Positions 16,028 to 24,900 of a DNA stretch of 32,138 nt are shown piece after piece (position 1 is the stretch's first letter; each line of letters begins with the position of its first letter). Source of the stretch: Acidobacteriaceae bacterium UBA1307. GTDB lineage: Bacteria > Acidobacteriota > Terriglobia > Terriglobales > Acidobacteriaceae. The stretch is from positions 10,743 to 42,880 of the forward strand of contig DBTV01000051.1 of the NCBI GenBank assembly GCA_002307235.1. Reading direction: 5' to 3'. The position numbers were made by a program, and so were the translations under genes. The notes below the pieces were generated by a model. It did no database searches. It was given only the letters and a program-made list of their open reading frames with translations, and was not told where the DNA came from.

Positions 16028-17296
16028 TTAGAGCCGGCTGCGATGCGCCCACAGCCCGAGCCCGGGATTGGCAATGAAGAAGATCTCCTCATCGCCGAGT
16101 TGATTGAAGCCATGCCGGAGTTTCGCCGGGTCGTAGCGGTCAAGCATGGCGCCAAGATTGCCGTAGCCGAAGCCGACGCTCTCGATCTCGTCGCGCGTGA
16201 GCTGGCCGGGGCAGTAGGTGATGCGGAAGCGGTCCTCGGAGGAGCCGTGGATCAGATGGGCGGCGGCGCTGAGGTTGTCGCCAAGATCGGCATTGTCGCG
16301 GACGGCGGCCAGCGTGTGTCCGGTGCCGCGATAGCCGTATTTGCGGATCAATGTGTCGATGCCCGCGTCCTCGCCGAACTGGCGGACGCCGGGGGCCAGC
16401 ACGATCAGTTCGGCGTCGTCGGCCAGAGCCATGCGGGTGCGATAGATGCTCTTGTTGCCGATCCAGGTGCTGTGAAACTCCGAAGGGTCGAGATAGACGA
16501 CGGCCTTCTGGATCGGCTTGTCGAGAATCTCGAAGTTGACCTTGAGGCTGAGCTCGGCGGCCAGGGTGAAGACCTCGGGCGAGTCGCCGATGTAGAGGCC
16601 GCGGACGGCCAGAGAGCCATCCTGCTTGCGGCCAACGACGGTGTGCACGTAGACGATGGGCAGTTCGTTGAGGAAGTGTTCCTGCGCGTAGTTGAAGACA
16701 TTGCGCACCGGGTTCAGCGCGCGGCCCATGATCCGTTCCATGCCGTAGACGGCACCGAGGAAGTGGCTGCGGTTGATGCCCATGCTGCCGCCGGCCCCGA
16801 CGACGATGTTCTTGGTGTAGTTGGCCATGCCGACGACCTCGTGCGGCACAACCTGGCCGATGGACAGGATCAGATCGAATCCGCCGTGGATGAGCAGCTT
16901 GTTGGTCTGCGCGGGCCAGGAGTAGTCGAGCTTGCCTTCGGACTGTTCGCGGATAAAGGCGGCGGGAACCTCGCCGAGGGTCTCGACGTCGTTGCGCCAG
17001 TCATGGGGATGGAAGAGCGAGGGGGGAACACCGGCGAACATGTGCTGGATTTGATCGGTGCGCATCGGAGTGTGGGTGCCGATGGCGGGCAGAACCGCCT
17101 GGAGGCGGTCGCCATAGTAATCGTAGGCGTAACGGGTCAATTCACCGGCGCGCGAGTGTTCGCGGCTCTGGTCGGGGGGAACGACGAGAACCTTACTGCG
17201 CGGTCCGAGCCTTGACAGTGCCTCGGCGAGCAGCATTTTCAGCTGCTTCGCCGAGAGATCCGTGTCTACGCTTCCAACCGCGCAGTAGAGGCTCAT
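16028..17296 (-). CDS. LarA-superfamily protein (DUF2088), putative nickel-pincer hydroxyacid epimerase
   Basis: 422-residue cytosolic protein of the lactate racemase LarA superfamily. The ATG at 17296 overlaps the transporter stop (ATGA), so the much longer open frame upstream is ignored. In Lactiplantibacillus LarA the nickel-pincer cofactor is tethered to Lys184, nickel is bound by His200, and His108/His174 are acid/base. Here PHEVVGMANYTKN gives His152 and Lys162 (spacing 10) and INRSHF gives His178 (16 after the Lys), the same spacings; His75 in IGTHTPM matches the fourth, and PPDQSREHSR the substrate-binding region. So it looks catalytically competent. LarA homologues include racemases and a D-gluconate 2-epimerase. 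Within a hexuronate operon I infer action on an aldonate such as mannonate. No larB/C/E cofactor genes are in the window. Confidence 0.85.
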   Translation of the reverse strand: MSLYCAVGSVDTDLSAKQLKMLLAEALSRLGPRSKVLVVPPDQSREHSRAGELTRYAYDYYGDRLQAVLPAIGTHTPMRTDQIQHMFAGVPPSLFHPHDWRNDVETLGEVPAAFIREQSEGKLDYSWPAQTNKLLIHGGFDLILSIGQVVPHEVVGMANYTKNIVVGAGGSMGINRSHFLGAVYGMERIMGRALNPVRNVFNYAQEHFLNELPIVYVHTVVGRKQDGSLAVRGLYIGDSPEVFTLAAELSLKVNFEILDKPIQKAVVYLDPSEFHSTWIGNKSIYRTRMALADDAELIVLAPGVRQFGEDAGIDTLIRKYGYRGTGHTLAAVRDNADLGDNLSAAAHLIHGSSEDRFRITYCPGQLTRDEIESVGFGYGNLGAMLDRYDPAKLRHGFNQLGDEEIFFIANPGLGLWAHRSRL

Positions 17297-18645
17297 GCCG
17301 TTAGATCCACCTTCTTCAAGCCGGGCGCCAACAGAATCATCGCGAAGTAGGCGATCATGTAAGCGCTGGCCGCGATAGCGAACAACACAAAGTAGCTGTG
17401 CGTCACCTGAAGAATATAACCGGTCGAGGTGGCCAAAAGCACGCCACCGAGTGAACCAGCCATGGCGCCGATGCCGGTCACCGATCCCACGGCCGAGCGC
17501 GGGAACATATCGCTGACGGTCGTAAAGATGTTGGCCGACCATCCCTGGTGCGCGGCAGCCGCCAGGCTGAGCAGGGCCACAGCGGCCCAAACCGAGTTGG
17601 TGTAGTTGATGAAGAAGACCGGAACGACGCAGCAGGCGCAGATAAACATGGCCGCCAGACGCGCCTTCGATGCCGACATGCCCATCTTCATGAACGGAGC
17701 CGGCAACCAGCCGCCGCCAATCGAACCAATGGTCGTCGCGTTGTAGACAACGATCAGGGGCAGACCGACGTGCTTGAGGTCCAGGTTATAGCGCGAAGCC
17801 AGATAGCCCGGCAACCAGAACAGATAGAACCACCAGATGGGGTCGGTGAGGAACTTGCCAATGGCGAAGGCCCAGGTCTGACGGAAGCCGATCAGTTTGA
17901 TCCATGGCACCTTTCCGTCTTTATTGACGCCCTTGAGCTGCGCGGAGGGCTCGGTCAGGATCGAATCACTGTTGATGTAGTTCAGCTCGCCCTTGGTCAG
18001 TCGCGGATGCTCGGTCGGTTTGCGATAGAAGACAAACCAGAGCGCGATCCAGCTCATCGAAAAGACACCGGTGACCAGGAAGGCGGCGTGCCAGCCGAAG
18101 CTGGCGCAGACGATCGGGATCAGGAGCGGGGCAATGATGGCGCCGACGTTGGCACCGGAGTTGAAGATGCCGGTGGCCAGCGATCGCTCCGACTGCGGGA
18201 ACCACTCCGAGACGGTTTTGATGGCCGCCGGGAAGTTGCCGGATTCGCCAATGCCCAGGCAGAAGCGGGCAATGCCGAACTGGAAGACGGAGTTGGCCAG
18301 TGAGTGGCCCATGGCCGAAAGGCTCCAGATGGCCATGATGACCATGTAGCCGATGCGGGTTCCGACCTTATCGACAAAGTAGCCGGCCAGGAGCACGCCC
18401 ACGGCATAGGCTACCTGAAAGGCGTCGACAACATAACCGTAGCTGAGCTCGGACATGCCGATGCCGCCATGACCCAGCGGAAGTTGCAGGGTCGACTTGA
18501 GCAGGCCGATGACCTGACGGTCCATATAGTTGATCGTCGTGGCGACGAACAACATGGCGCAGATCGACCAGCGAATATTGCCAATGCGCGCTCCGAGGGA
18601 GGGTTTCCCCCCCTGGAGCGCGTCGGCGTTGGTTCGAACATCCAT
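17293..18645 (-). CDS. exuT: MFS hexuronate transporter (ExuT-like)
   Basis: Major facilitator superfamily proton symporter of the anion:cation symporter/ExuT type (about 450 residues) that brings glucuronate and galacturonate into the cytoplasm. I use the ATG at 18645, six bases after AAGGAG; the in-frame ATG at 18651 touches the ribosome-binding site. About twelve hydrophobic helices. Family signatures: TTINYMDRQVIGLL in helix 1, GYFVDKVGTRIGY after helix 2, RFCLGIGESGNFPAAIKTVSEWFP, LATGIFNSGANVGAIIAPLL, and GSVTGIGAMAGSLGG. Central cytosolic loop about 200-255. Lies 22 bases after uxaC and overlaps the LarA-like start by four bases, so the three genes are one transcript. Confidence 0.88.
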   Translation of the reverse strand: MDVRTNADALQGGKPSLGARIGNIRWSICAMLFVATTINYMDRQVIGLLKSTLQLPLGHGGIGMSELSYGYVVDAFQVAYAVGVLLAGYFVDKVGTRIGYMVIMAIWSLSAMGHSLANSVFQFGIARFCLGIGESGNFPAAIKTVSEWFPQSERSLATGIFNSGANVGAIIAPLLIPIVCASFGWHAAFLVTGVFSMSWIALWFVFYRKPTEHPRLTKGELNYINSDSILTEPSAQLKGVNKDGKVPWIKLIGFRQTWAFAIGKFLTDPIWWFYLFWLPGYLASRYNLDLKHVGLPLIVVYNATTIGSIGGGWLPAPFMKMGMSASKARLAAMFICACCVVPVFFINYTNSVWAAVALLSLAAAAHQGWSANIFTTVSDMFPRSAVGSVTGIGAMAGSLGGVLLATSTGYILQVTHSYFVLFAIAASAYMIAYFAMILLAPGLKKVDLTA

Positions 18646-18667
18646 TCCCATCTCCTTGCGGCCGGAA

Positions 18668-20059
18668 TTACAGCTTGTAGGCCTTTTTGACGAGGCCGTA
18701 CGTCAGTGCGTGAGCAACCTCGAAGGCCTCATCCTCATCCAGGCGATGCTCGGCGACCAGACGGCCCAGGAAGGCGCAGTCCATGCGCCGGGCCACGTCG
18801 TGGCGCGACGGGATCGACAGAAAGGCACGAGTGTCATCATTGAAGCCGACAGTGTTGTAGAAGCCGGCGGTCTCGGTGACCTGCTCGCGGAAGCGGCGCA
18901 TGCCTTCCGGGCTGTCATGGAACCACCAGGAGGGACCAAGGCGCAGCGCCGGATAGTGACCGGCCAGCGGAGCCAGTTCACGGCTGTAGACGGTTTCGTC
19001 GAGCGTGAACAGGATGATGGTCAGCTTGGCTTCGTTGCCAAAGCGGTTGAGCAGCGGGCGCAGAGCCTGCACATACTCGGTGGGGCTGGGGATGTCGCAA
19101 CCCTTGTCGCGACCGTACTTTTGGTAGATGACCGGGTTGTGGTTGCGCACCGAGCCGGGGTGGATCTGCATGGTCAGACCATCCTCGAGGCTCATCGCGG
19201 CCATCTCCGTCAGCATCTGGCCACGGAACAGCTCCTGCTCTTCCTTGGTGGAGGTGCCGGAGAAGATCTTGGCGTAGAGCGCCTCGGCTTCGGCCTTGGG
19301 CAGATCGGCGGTCAGCGCCGTCGGATGGCCGTGATCGGTCGAGGTGCAACCCTGTTCCTTGAAGAACAGGCGAGCCTTGCGCAGCGCATTCAGATAGCCG
19401 GCCCAGGTCGCGGTGTCTTCCTTGTAGAGTTCACCGAGCTTGACCAGGTTTTCGTGGAAGCCGATAAAGTCGGCGTCGACGACCGGATCGGGGCGGAAAG
19501 CGGGCAGAACACGTTTTCCCCAGCCGGAGTTGCGAATCTTCTGGACGTCTTCGAGCGAGTCGAGCGGCGAGTCGGTGGTCGACAGAACCTCAATATTGAA
19601 GCGCTCAAACAGGGCGCGCGGCAGAAACTCGGGGGTGCGCAGCTTGGCGTCGATCGCGTCGTAATAGAGGTCGGCGGTCTTCTCCGAAAGCCGTTCGGTC
19701 ATGCCGAACAGGTTCTCGAAGGCGTAGTCGAGCCAGAGTCGGCTCGGGGTGCCGCGGAACAGATAGTAGTGCTTGGCAAAAATGTGCCAGACTTCGCGCG
19801 GATTCTCGATCTTCGCCTTGCCGATGCCGAGCGTATCCAGATCCACGCCCTGGCTGTAGAGCATGCGGAAGACGTAATGATCGGGCTGGACAAACAGGGT
19901 TGCCGGGTCCGGAAAGGGGGTGTTGTCGGCAAACCAGGAGGCCTGGGTGTGTCCGTGGGGGCTAATAATCGGCAAATCTTTTACTTGCGCGTAGAGAGCC
20001 TTGGCAACCCTGCGTGCGCTTGGTTCGGCAGGAAAAAGTCGATCTTCATGAAGCAACAT
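18668..20059 (-). CDS. uxaC: Glucuronate/galacturonate isomerase
   Basis: Uronate isomerase (463 residues, normal length) of the amidohydrolase superfamily: converts D-glucuronate to D-fructuronate and D-galacturonate to D-tagaturonate, the first cytosolic step of hexuronate breakdown. The metal-site motif ISPHGHT (His35, His37) is near the N-terminus; other family blocks are VFRMLYSQG, LSTTDSPLDSL, VLPAFRPDPV, MQIHPGSVRNHN and LGPSWWFHDSPEGMRRFREQVTE, here split, followed by FNDDTRAFLSIPSRHD. The ATG at 20059 has GGGAGGT about eleven bases upstream. First gene of the operon; a -10 box and a GntR-type palindrome lie 50-70 bases upstream. Confidence 0.95.
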   Translation of the reverse strand: MLLHEDRLFPAEPSARRVAKALYAQVKDLPIISPHGHTQASWFADNTPFPDPATLFVQPDHYVFRMLYSQGVDLDTLGIGKAKIENPREVWHIFAKHYYLFRGTPSRLWLDYAFENLFGMTERLSEKTADLYYDAIDAKLRTPEFLPRALFERFNIEVLSTTDSPLDSLEDVQKIRNSGWGKRVLPAFRPDPVVDADFIGFHENLVKLGELYKEDTATWAGYLNALRKARLFFKEQGCTSTDHGHPTALTADLPKAEAEALYAKIFSGTSTKEEQELFRGQMLTEMAAMSLEDGLTMQIHPGSVRNHNPVIYQKYGRDKGCDIPSPTEYVQALRPLLNRFGNEAKLTIILFTLDETVYSRELAPLAGHYPALRLGPSWWFHDSPEGMRRFREQVTETAGFYNTVGFNDDTRAFLSIPSRHDVARRMDCAFLGRLVAEHRLDEDEAFEVAHALTYGLVKKAYKL

Positions 20060-20108
20060 GCCTAAATTCTACCTCCCGGCAGATGAAAGTTTGATACCGG
20101 CCTCGCCG

Positions 20109-20126
20109 AGGTCAGACCACAGTATA
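20109..20126 (-). promoter_or_regulatory. Candidate -10 box and FadR-type operator of the uxa operon
   Basis: On the minus strand TATACT (20121-20126) is followed directly by TGGTCTGACCT (20109-20119), whose core GGTC-N-GACC is a perfect palindrome and matches the half-site style of FadR-subfamily operators. Binding there would cover the start point, giving repression. No good -35 hexamer is seen. The site lies between uxaC and the divergent GntR gene, so it could control both. Confidence 0.55.
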
Positions 20127-20256
20127 CACAGAGTTGTTGGCCACGTGACGTGTCGGCTGATAGGCTTTTTCGGACGATGTAGAGCCAATTCGGGCAGGAG
20201 TGATACTCTCAATTCTGCCTTGGGTTTTAGAACGAAATAGAGAAGGTGGCCGAAGG

Positions 20257-21003
20257 ATGGCGCGGGCAAAAGAAGAAGCGCATGAAGTACATCGGACCAC
20301 GCAAGTGGTTAACCACATCCGATCTCTGATCGAAAATGGGACGCTGCAGTCCGGCGACAAGATTCCACCAGAACGCGAGTTCGCAAAGACGCTCGGCATC
20401 AGCCGCGCCAGCCTGCGTACCGGCATCGGCTACCTGGCGGCGATGGGCGTCATGAAGGTCAAACACGGTGTGGGCACCTTTGTCGCCGACGGGCCTCCGC
20501 AGATTGGTTCGACCTCGCTCGGGATGATCGGCGCTTTGCATGGCTTTCAGAGCTGGCAGATGTTCGAGGCGCGCATCATCCTTGAGAGCAACATCGCGGC
20601 TCTGGCCGCCGAGCGAGGAAAAGAAGAACACCACATGGCGCTGGCCGACGAGGTCGCGGAGATGTTTGCCGTCATGGACAGCCCGGCCGATTACCTGATC
20701 CACGATCTGAACTTTCATCGCATCCTGGGGCAGGCCTCGTGCAATCCGATCATGGCCGCGCTGATTGAGACGCTGACCTCGGCGCTCTATGACAACCGGC
20801 GCAAGACCGTCGAGCGGGCCATCGACACGCGCGAGTCGGCCGAGATGCATCGCGAACTGTATCGCGCCATCCGCGCGCGAAAGCCGCTCGAGGCCCGCAA
20901 GCTCATGGAACAGCATCTGCGCATGGCGCAGGAGGCGCAGGGCATGGAGCGGCCGATCGAGAAAAAATCGGCGGCGAAGGGCTCCGTACGCCCGGCCAGC
21001 TAA
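20257..21003 (+). CDS. FadR-family GntR transcriptional regulator of the uxa operon
   Basis: DNA-binding repressor of 248 residues, divergent from uxaC, most likely the local hexuronate sensor (role analogous to ExuR/UxuR). The ATG at 20257 has AGAAGG eight bases upstream; the longer frame from 20200 is unlikely. Winged helix at about 15-76: VVNHIRSLIENG, SGDKIPPEREFAKTLGISR, LRTGIGYLAAMGV, HGVGTFV. The all-helical FCD ligand domain covers about 95-225 and keeps the metal/ligand set Asp150, His154, His198 and His220 (DLNFHR, AEMHRELYRAI, MEQHLRMA). The C-terminal tail is Lys/Ala-rich. Ligand identity (fructuronate, tagaturonate or mannonate) is inferred from the neighbourhood. Confidence 0.92.
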   Translation: MARAKEEAHEVHRTTQVVNHIRSLIENGTLQSGDKIPPEREFAKTLGISRASLRTGIGYLAAMGVMKVKHGVGTFVADGPPQIGSTSLGMIGALHGFQSWQMFEARIILESNIAALAAERGKEEHHMALADEVAEMFAVMDSPADYLIHDLNFHRILGQASCNPIMAALIETLTSALYDNRRKTVERAIDTRESAEMHRELYRAIRARKPLEARKLMEQHLRMAQEAQGMERPIEKKSAAKGSVRPAS

Positions 21004-21939
21004 ATCCGCCATCACCGCCGGGCGAAGGCGGAACGCGCCGGGGCTCGTGGGATTGCTGAGCCTTGCGCGCTGCGGTTGCCCGATGCGCGCGAGACTTGTG
21101 TTGCGCATGCGCCATCGGCGGTGAGTTCCGCGGCAAATTCAGAACATTGCAGGTAACCAAAAAGGTTCAGCCGCAGGCTGGGCGCGACGCAGTGTTGTTT
21201 GCCGCGCCGGTGCAAAGGTGCGCCTTTGTACAAAACCGCAGGGAGTCGTCGGCGTTTTTTTTTGTCTCCGCAAACGAAAAAACAGAACAGGATGAGGGCT
21301 ATTTCTCTCGTTGCTTGCGCGTCGGCTCTGTGGCAAGCGACCAACGCGCGCGGCCTGTTCGACCGTCGTGCCTGCGGAGTCTGCGTATGCGCGCAGGCTC
21401 CTGGCTCCGATGGATGCGTGCCAGTATCGATGCGAGCACAGAACAATGTGCGGGCTTGCATTGAAGGCGTTGACGCCATTGTGGATGGGGCCGCAGATCT
21501 CTTGGCCAGGAATTCTTTTGCTCGTATGGCAGCCTTGTAAAACACAAGAAGAAGACAGAAAAGGGCAGAGGACGGACCTCGTGTGCTCGCAGAAAATGTA
21601 GCTTTCGAGGGAATCTGTTTTCTTTGTTGAGTAAGTCTGGGGCGTGGTTTTATTAGAGGAATAGTTTATGACAAGAACTGTCAAATTACCGTTGGAGTCG
21701 CGAACGAACTCTTTGATCGGGATAGGCCTGGCAACAGCGCATGGATATAGATTGAAGCGCGAAAATAAGTTGAATTTCGATGTTGACAATTGATGTTTTG
21801 CTGTACGAAACTTACCGCGCTCTAAGATTGTGGTCTGACCACGACGCCTATTGTCGCGTGGCCAGAATCGCAATCACTGAAATAGCAAAAATGGAGTTGC
21901 ATGACAAGCAAGTCAAGGATTTCGAGGAGGCATATGGAC
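21004..21939. other. Long intergenic leader region upstream of the TonB receptor
   Basis: More than 900 bases without a believable gene. The longest open frame (minus strand, 21139-21873) lacks a ribosome-binding site and any family pattern. A hairpin GTGCAAAGG (21210-21218) / CCTTTGTAC (21223-21231) with a TGCG loop is present and a nine-base T run lies near 21256-21264. GC content falls toward 21600-21900, as expected for a promoter and long 5' leader of the receptor gene. No tRNA, riboswitch or mobile-element signature was recognised. Confidence 0.5.
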
Positions 21940-24900
21940 ATGCGAAATTGGCTTCGCAGCCGACTGAGCAGAGCAGCCGGTAAGAAAACCTGGAGCGAGA
22001 CTTTGGGGTTGAGCTGCTTGGTGGGAGTGATCCTGCTGTTGTGTGCGGTTTCGGCCGTGGCACAGTTAAGCGGTAAGGGGCAGATCACGGGCGTGGTGAC
22101 CGATAAGACCGGCGCCGTGATTCCCAACGCAGAGGTGACGGTGCAAAACACCGCGACCTCCGTGAAGACCGTCAACAAGACCAACAACGCGGGAAGCTAT
22201 ACCTTCTCGGCTCTGGACCCCGGCATCTACTCTTTGATGGTGAAGGCGCAGGGATTCCAGACACTGTTGCAGGAAAACATTCACGTCAATGCCATGGAGT
22301 CGCAGCCTTATAACCCGTCGCTGGCCGTTGCCAGCGCATCGACGGAAGAGATTACGGTGACTGCCGAGCCGCCGCAACTCGAGACCTCGAACGCGACACT
22401 GGGCAACACCATGGAGCAGGAAACCTACTCCGAACTGCCTGTCATGATGGGCGCTTACGGCCAGGCCGATCAGCGCCGTGCAACGGACTTTGTTTACCTG
22501 ATGCCTGGTGTGCAGGGCAACAACACCACCGGCAATGCCACCACCAACGTTGGCATCATCAATGGTTCGGGCAGCAAGGGTGCTGCCTCGGCCGTCTATA
22601 TTGACGGTATTCCGTTTGTGCGCGCCGGTGGTAACGGCGATCCGCGCTATGTGTGGTCGGCGATCTCGGTCGACGCCATCGATCAGTTTCAGGTGCAGAC
22701 GACCGGCTATTCGGCAATCTACGAAGGCCAGGGTGTCATGAACTATTCGGTGAAGGGCGGCGGGCCCAAGTATCACGGCACCGCGTACGAGTTCTTCCGC
22801 AACACGGCGCTCGACACCTGGGGCTTCTGGGGCAAGGCCGTCAATACGGCCGTGGGACATGCGGTCAAGCCCGTTGAGCACAACAACGAATACGGCGTCA
22901 GCATCAGTGGTCCGCTGGTTCCTTTTGGCGGCTTGAAGAACAAGCTGTTCTTCTTCGAAAACTACAACGGCTATCGCTATTCGAGCGCGGTCCCGACGGC
23001 CATGACTTTTCCGACGGCGGCACAGCAGAGCGGTGACTTCAGCACGTTCGGGCTTCCGATCTATGACCCGACCACGCAGGCGGTTTGCACCTCTACGACT
23101 GGCACCACGACGTACAAGTACAACTGCCGCACACAGTATTCGTACAACGGCCAGGCAAATGTAATTTCGCCGGGCAAGATCTCGGCGATTGCGACGAAGA
23201 TGCAGTCAGCGCTGCCTTCGGGCATTGGTTCAGCGCTGCAGTACAACTACATCGGCACGAACGCCACTGGTTTGAATAACTGGTCCACAACCAGCCGCGT
23301 TGACTACGTGATCAGCCCGAAGGATACGCTCAGCGTGATTGGTGCCGTGGGCCGTCAGGCCAGCTCGTCCCCCGTGGGGCAGTCGACTCCGGGGCGCAAC
23401 ATCGGACCGGCTCCCTATAACTATGGCCAGGCCTATGCCCCTAAGACGGCAGTCTGGAGCCTGGAAGAAACGCATGTGTTTTCGCAGAACGTTCTTAACC
23501 AGTTGAAGTGGGGCTATGCCCGCTACAACGGTCCTACCTTCAGCACAAGCTACGATTCGAAGTATTCGGCCAACACCATGGGCATTTCGGGACTTCCGAG
23601 CGGCCAGGCCGCCGGTGCCTTCCCGATAGTGAAGTTCTCGGGTACGAATGTGCCGACGCAGTGGGGTGGTACGACGGCCAATGTGGTGATTGCTCAGAAC
23701 TACACGGTGCTCGACAACCTGCAGTGGAATGTGGGCAAGCACTCGATCACCTTCGGTGGCCAGATTGCTTGGCTGCTGTATAACACCACCAGTGCAACGG
23801 GAGGCACCACGCCTTTGACGTTGAACTACACCAACACGGAAACTGGCCAGTTCAGCGTCAAGAACACGACCAGTGCGACGAACTACACCATCGACACTGC
23901 AACGGGCGCGGCCTATGCCAGCTTCCTGGTGGGACAGGCCGATTCGGCCAGTCTGACAGACTACACCTATCATCCGACCTATGGCGCGCGCTTCCGGGCA
24001 ATTTCGCCTTATGTGCAGGATGACTGGAAGGTCAGCTCGAAGTTAACCGTGAATCTTGGTCTGCGCTATGACTTCTTCCCGACAGCGCGCGAAGTCAATG
24101 ACATGGCCAGCTTCTTCAACCCGAATCTGGCTAGCTCCGCAACAGGGATGAATGGCGCGCTGCAGTTTGCTGGTTTTGGCACTAATACCTGCAACTGCCA
24201 TTCGCCTGTCAATAACTACTTCAAAAACTTTGGTCCCCGCCTGGGTCTGGCCTACCAGCTTGATTCAAAGACGGTGATTCGTGGTAGCTATGGCCTGATG
24301 TTTACCCATGGCGATGCGGTGGGCGGCAATACCTATAGCCTGGGCACGCAGGGTTTCTCGGCGTCGGGCTCCTGGACGTCGAGCAACGCGCAGACCACAT
24401 TGACCAACCTAACGACGGGCGGCACGGGTGTGATGCCGACCTATGCGGCTGCTTCGGGCGCTGCTTCGGGCAATGCTCTGGGTAGTGGCTATCTCAGCTC
24501 GACCTATGCAACCAATGGTGGTATCACTACTTCTCCTACCAGCGCTAATTATCTTGATCCGTATCTCGGTGGCCGCGCTCCGGAGTACCTCAACTGGAGC
24601 TTTGGTGCTCAGCGTCAGTTGACCAATGCCATTGCCTTGAATGTGACCTACGTGGGTTCGCAAGGTCACTTTTTGCAGATGGATGGATCGAATGCACGTG
24701 GCTATTGGGCGAACCAGCTTGATCCAAAGTATCTGTATCTTGGATCGGTGCTGAGCGATAGCAAAGCAACGGTTGCTACGGATTGCACCAAGTACTCTCT
24801 AAACTGCCAAGGGTTGAAGTACTACAACACGACCACTTCCAACTTCTCGGTGGCCACGGCCCTCAAGCCCTTCCCGTTTAACTCGGTGAGTGATGCCTAT

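Noticed and set aside
15947..17215. Plus-strand frame of 422 codons opposite the LarA-like gene
   Set aside because: Val/Ala/Asp/Gly-rich antisense shadow without motifs; the minus-strand gene has catalytic residues and operon spacing.
21139..21873. Minus-strand open frame of 244 codons upstream of the receptor
   Set aside because: No ribosome-binding site, no family pattern, irregular amino acid composition; most likely chance.
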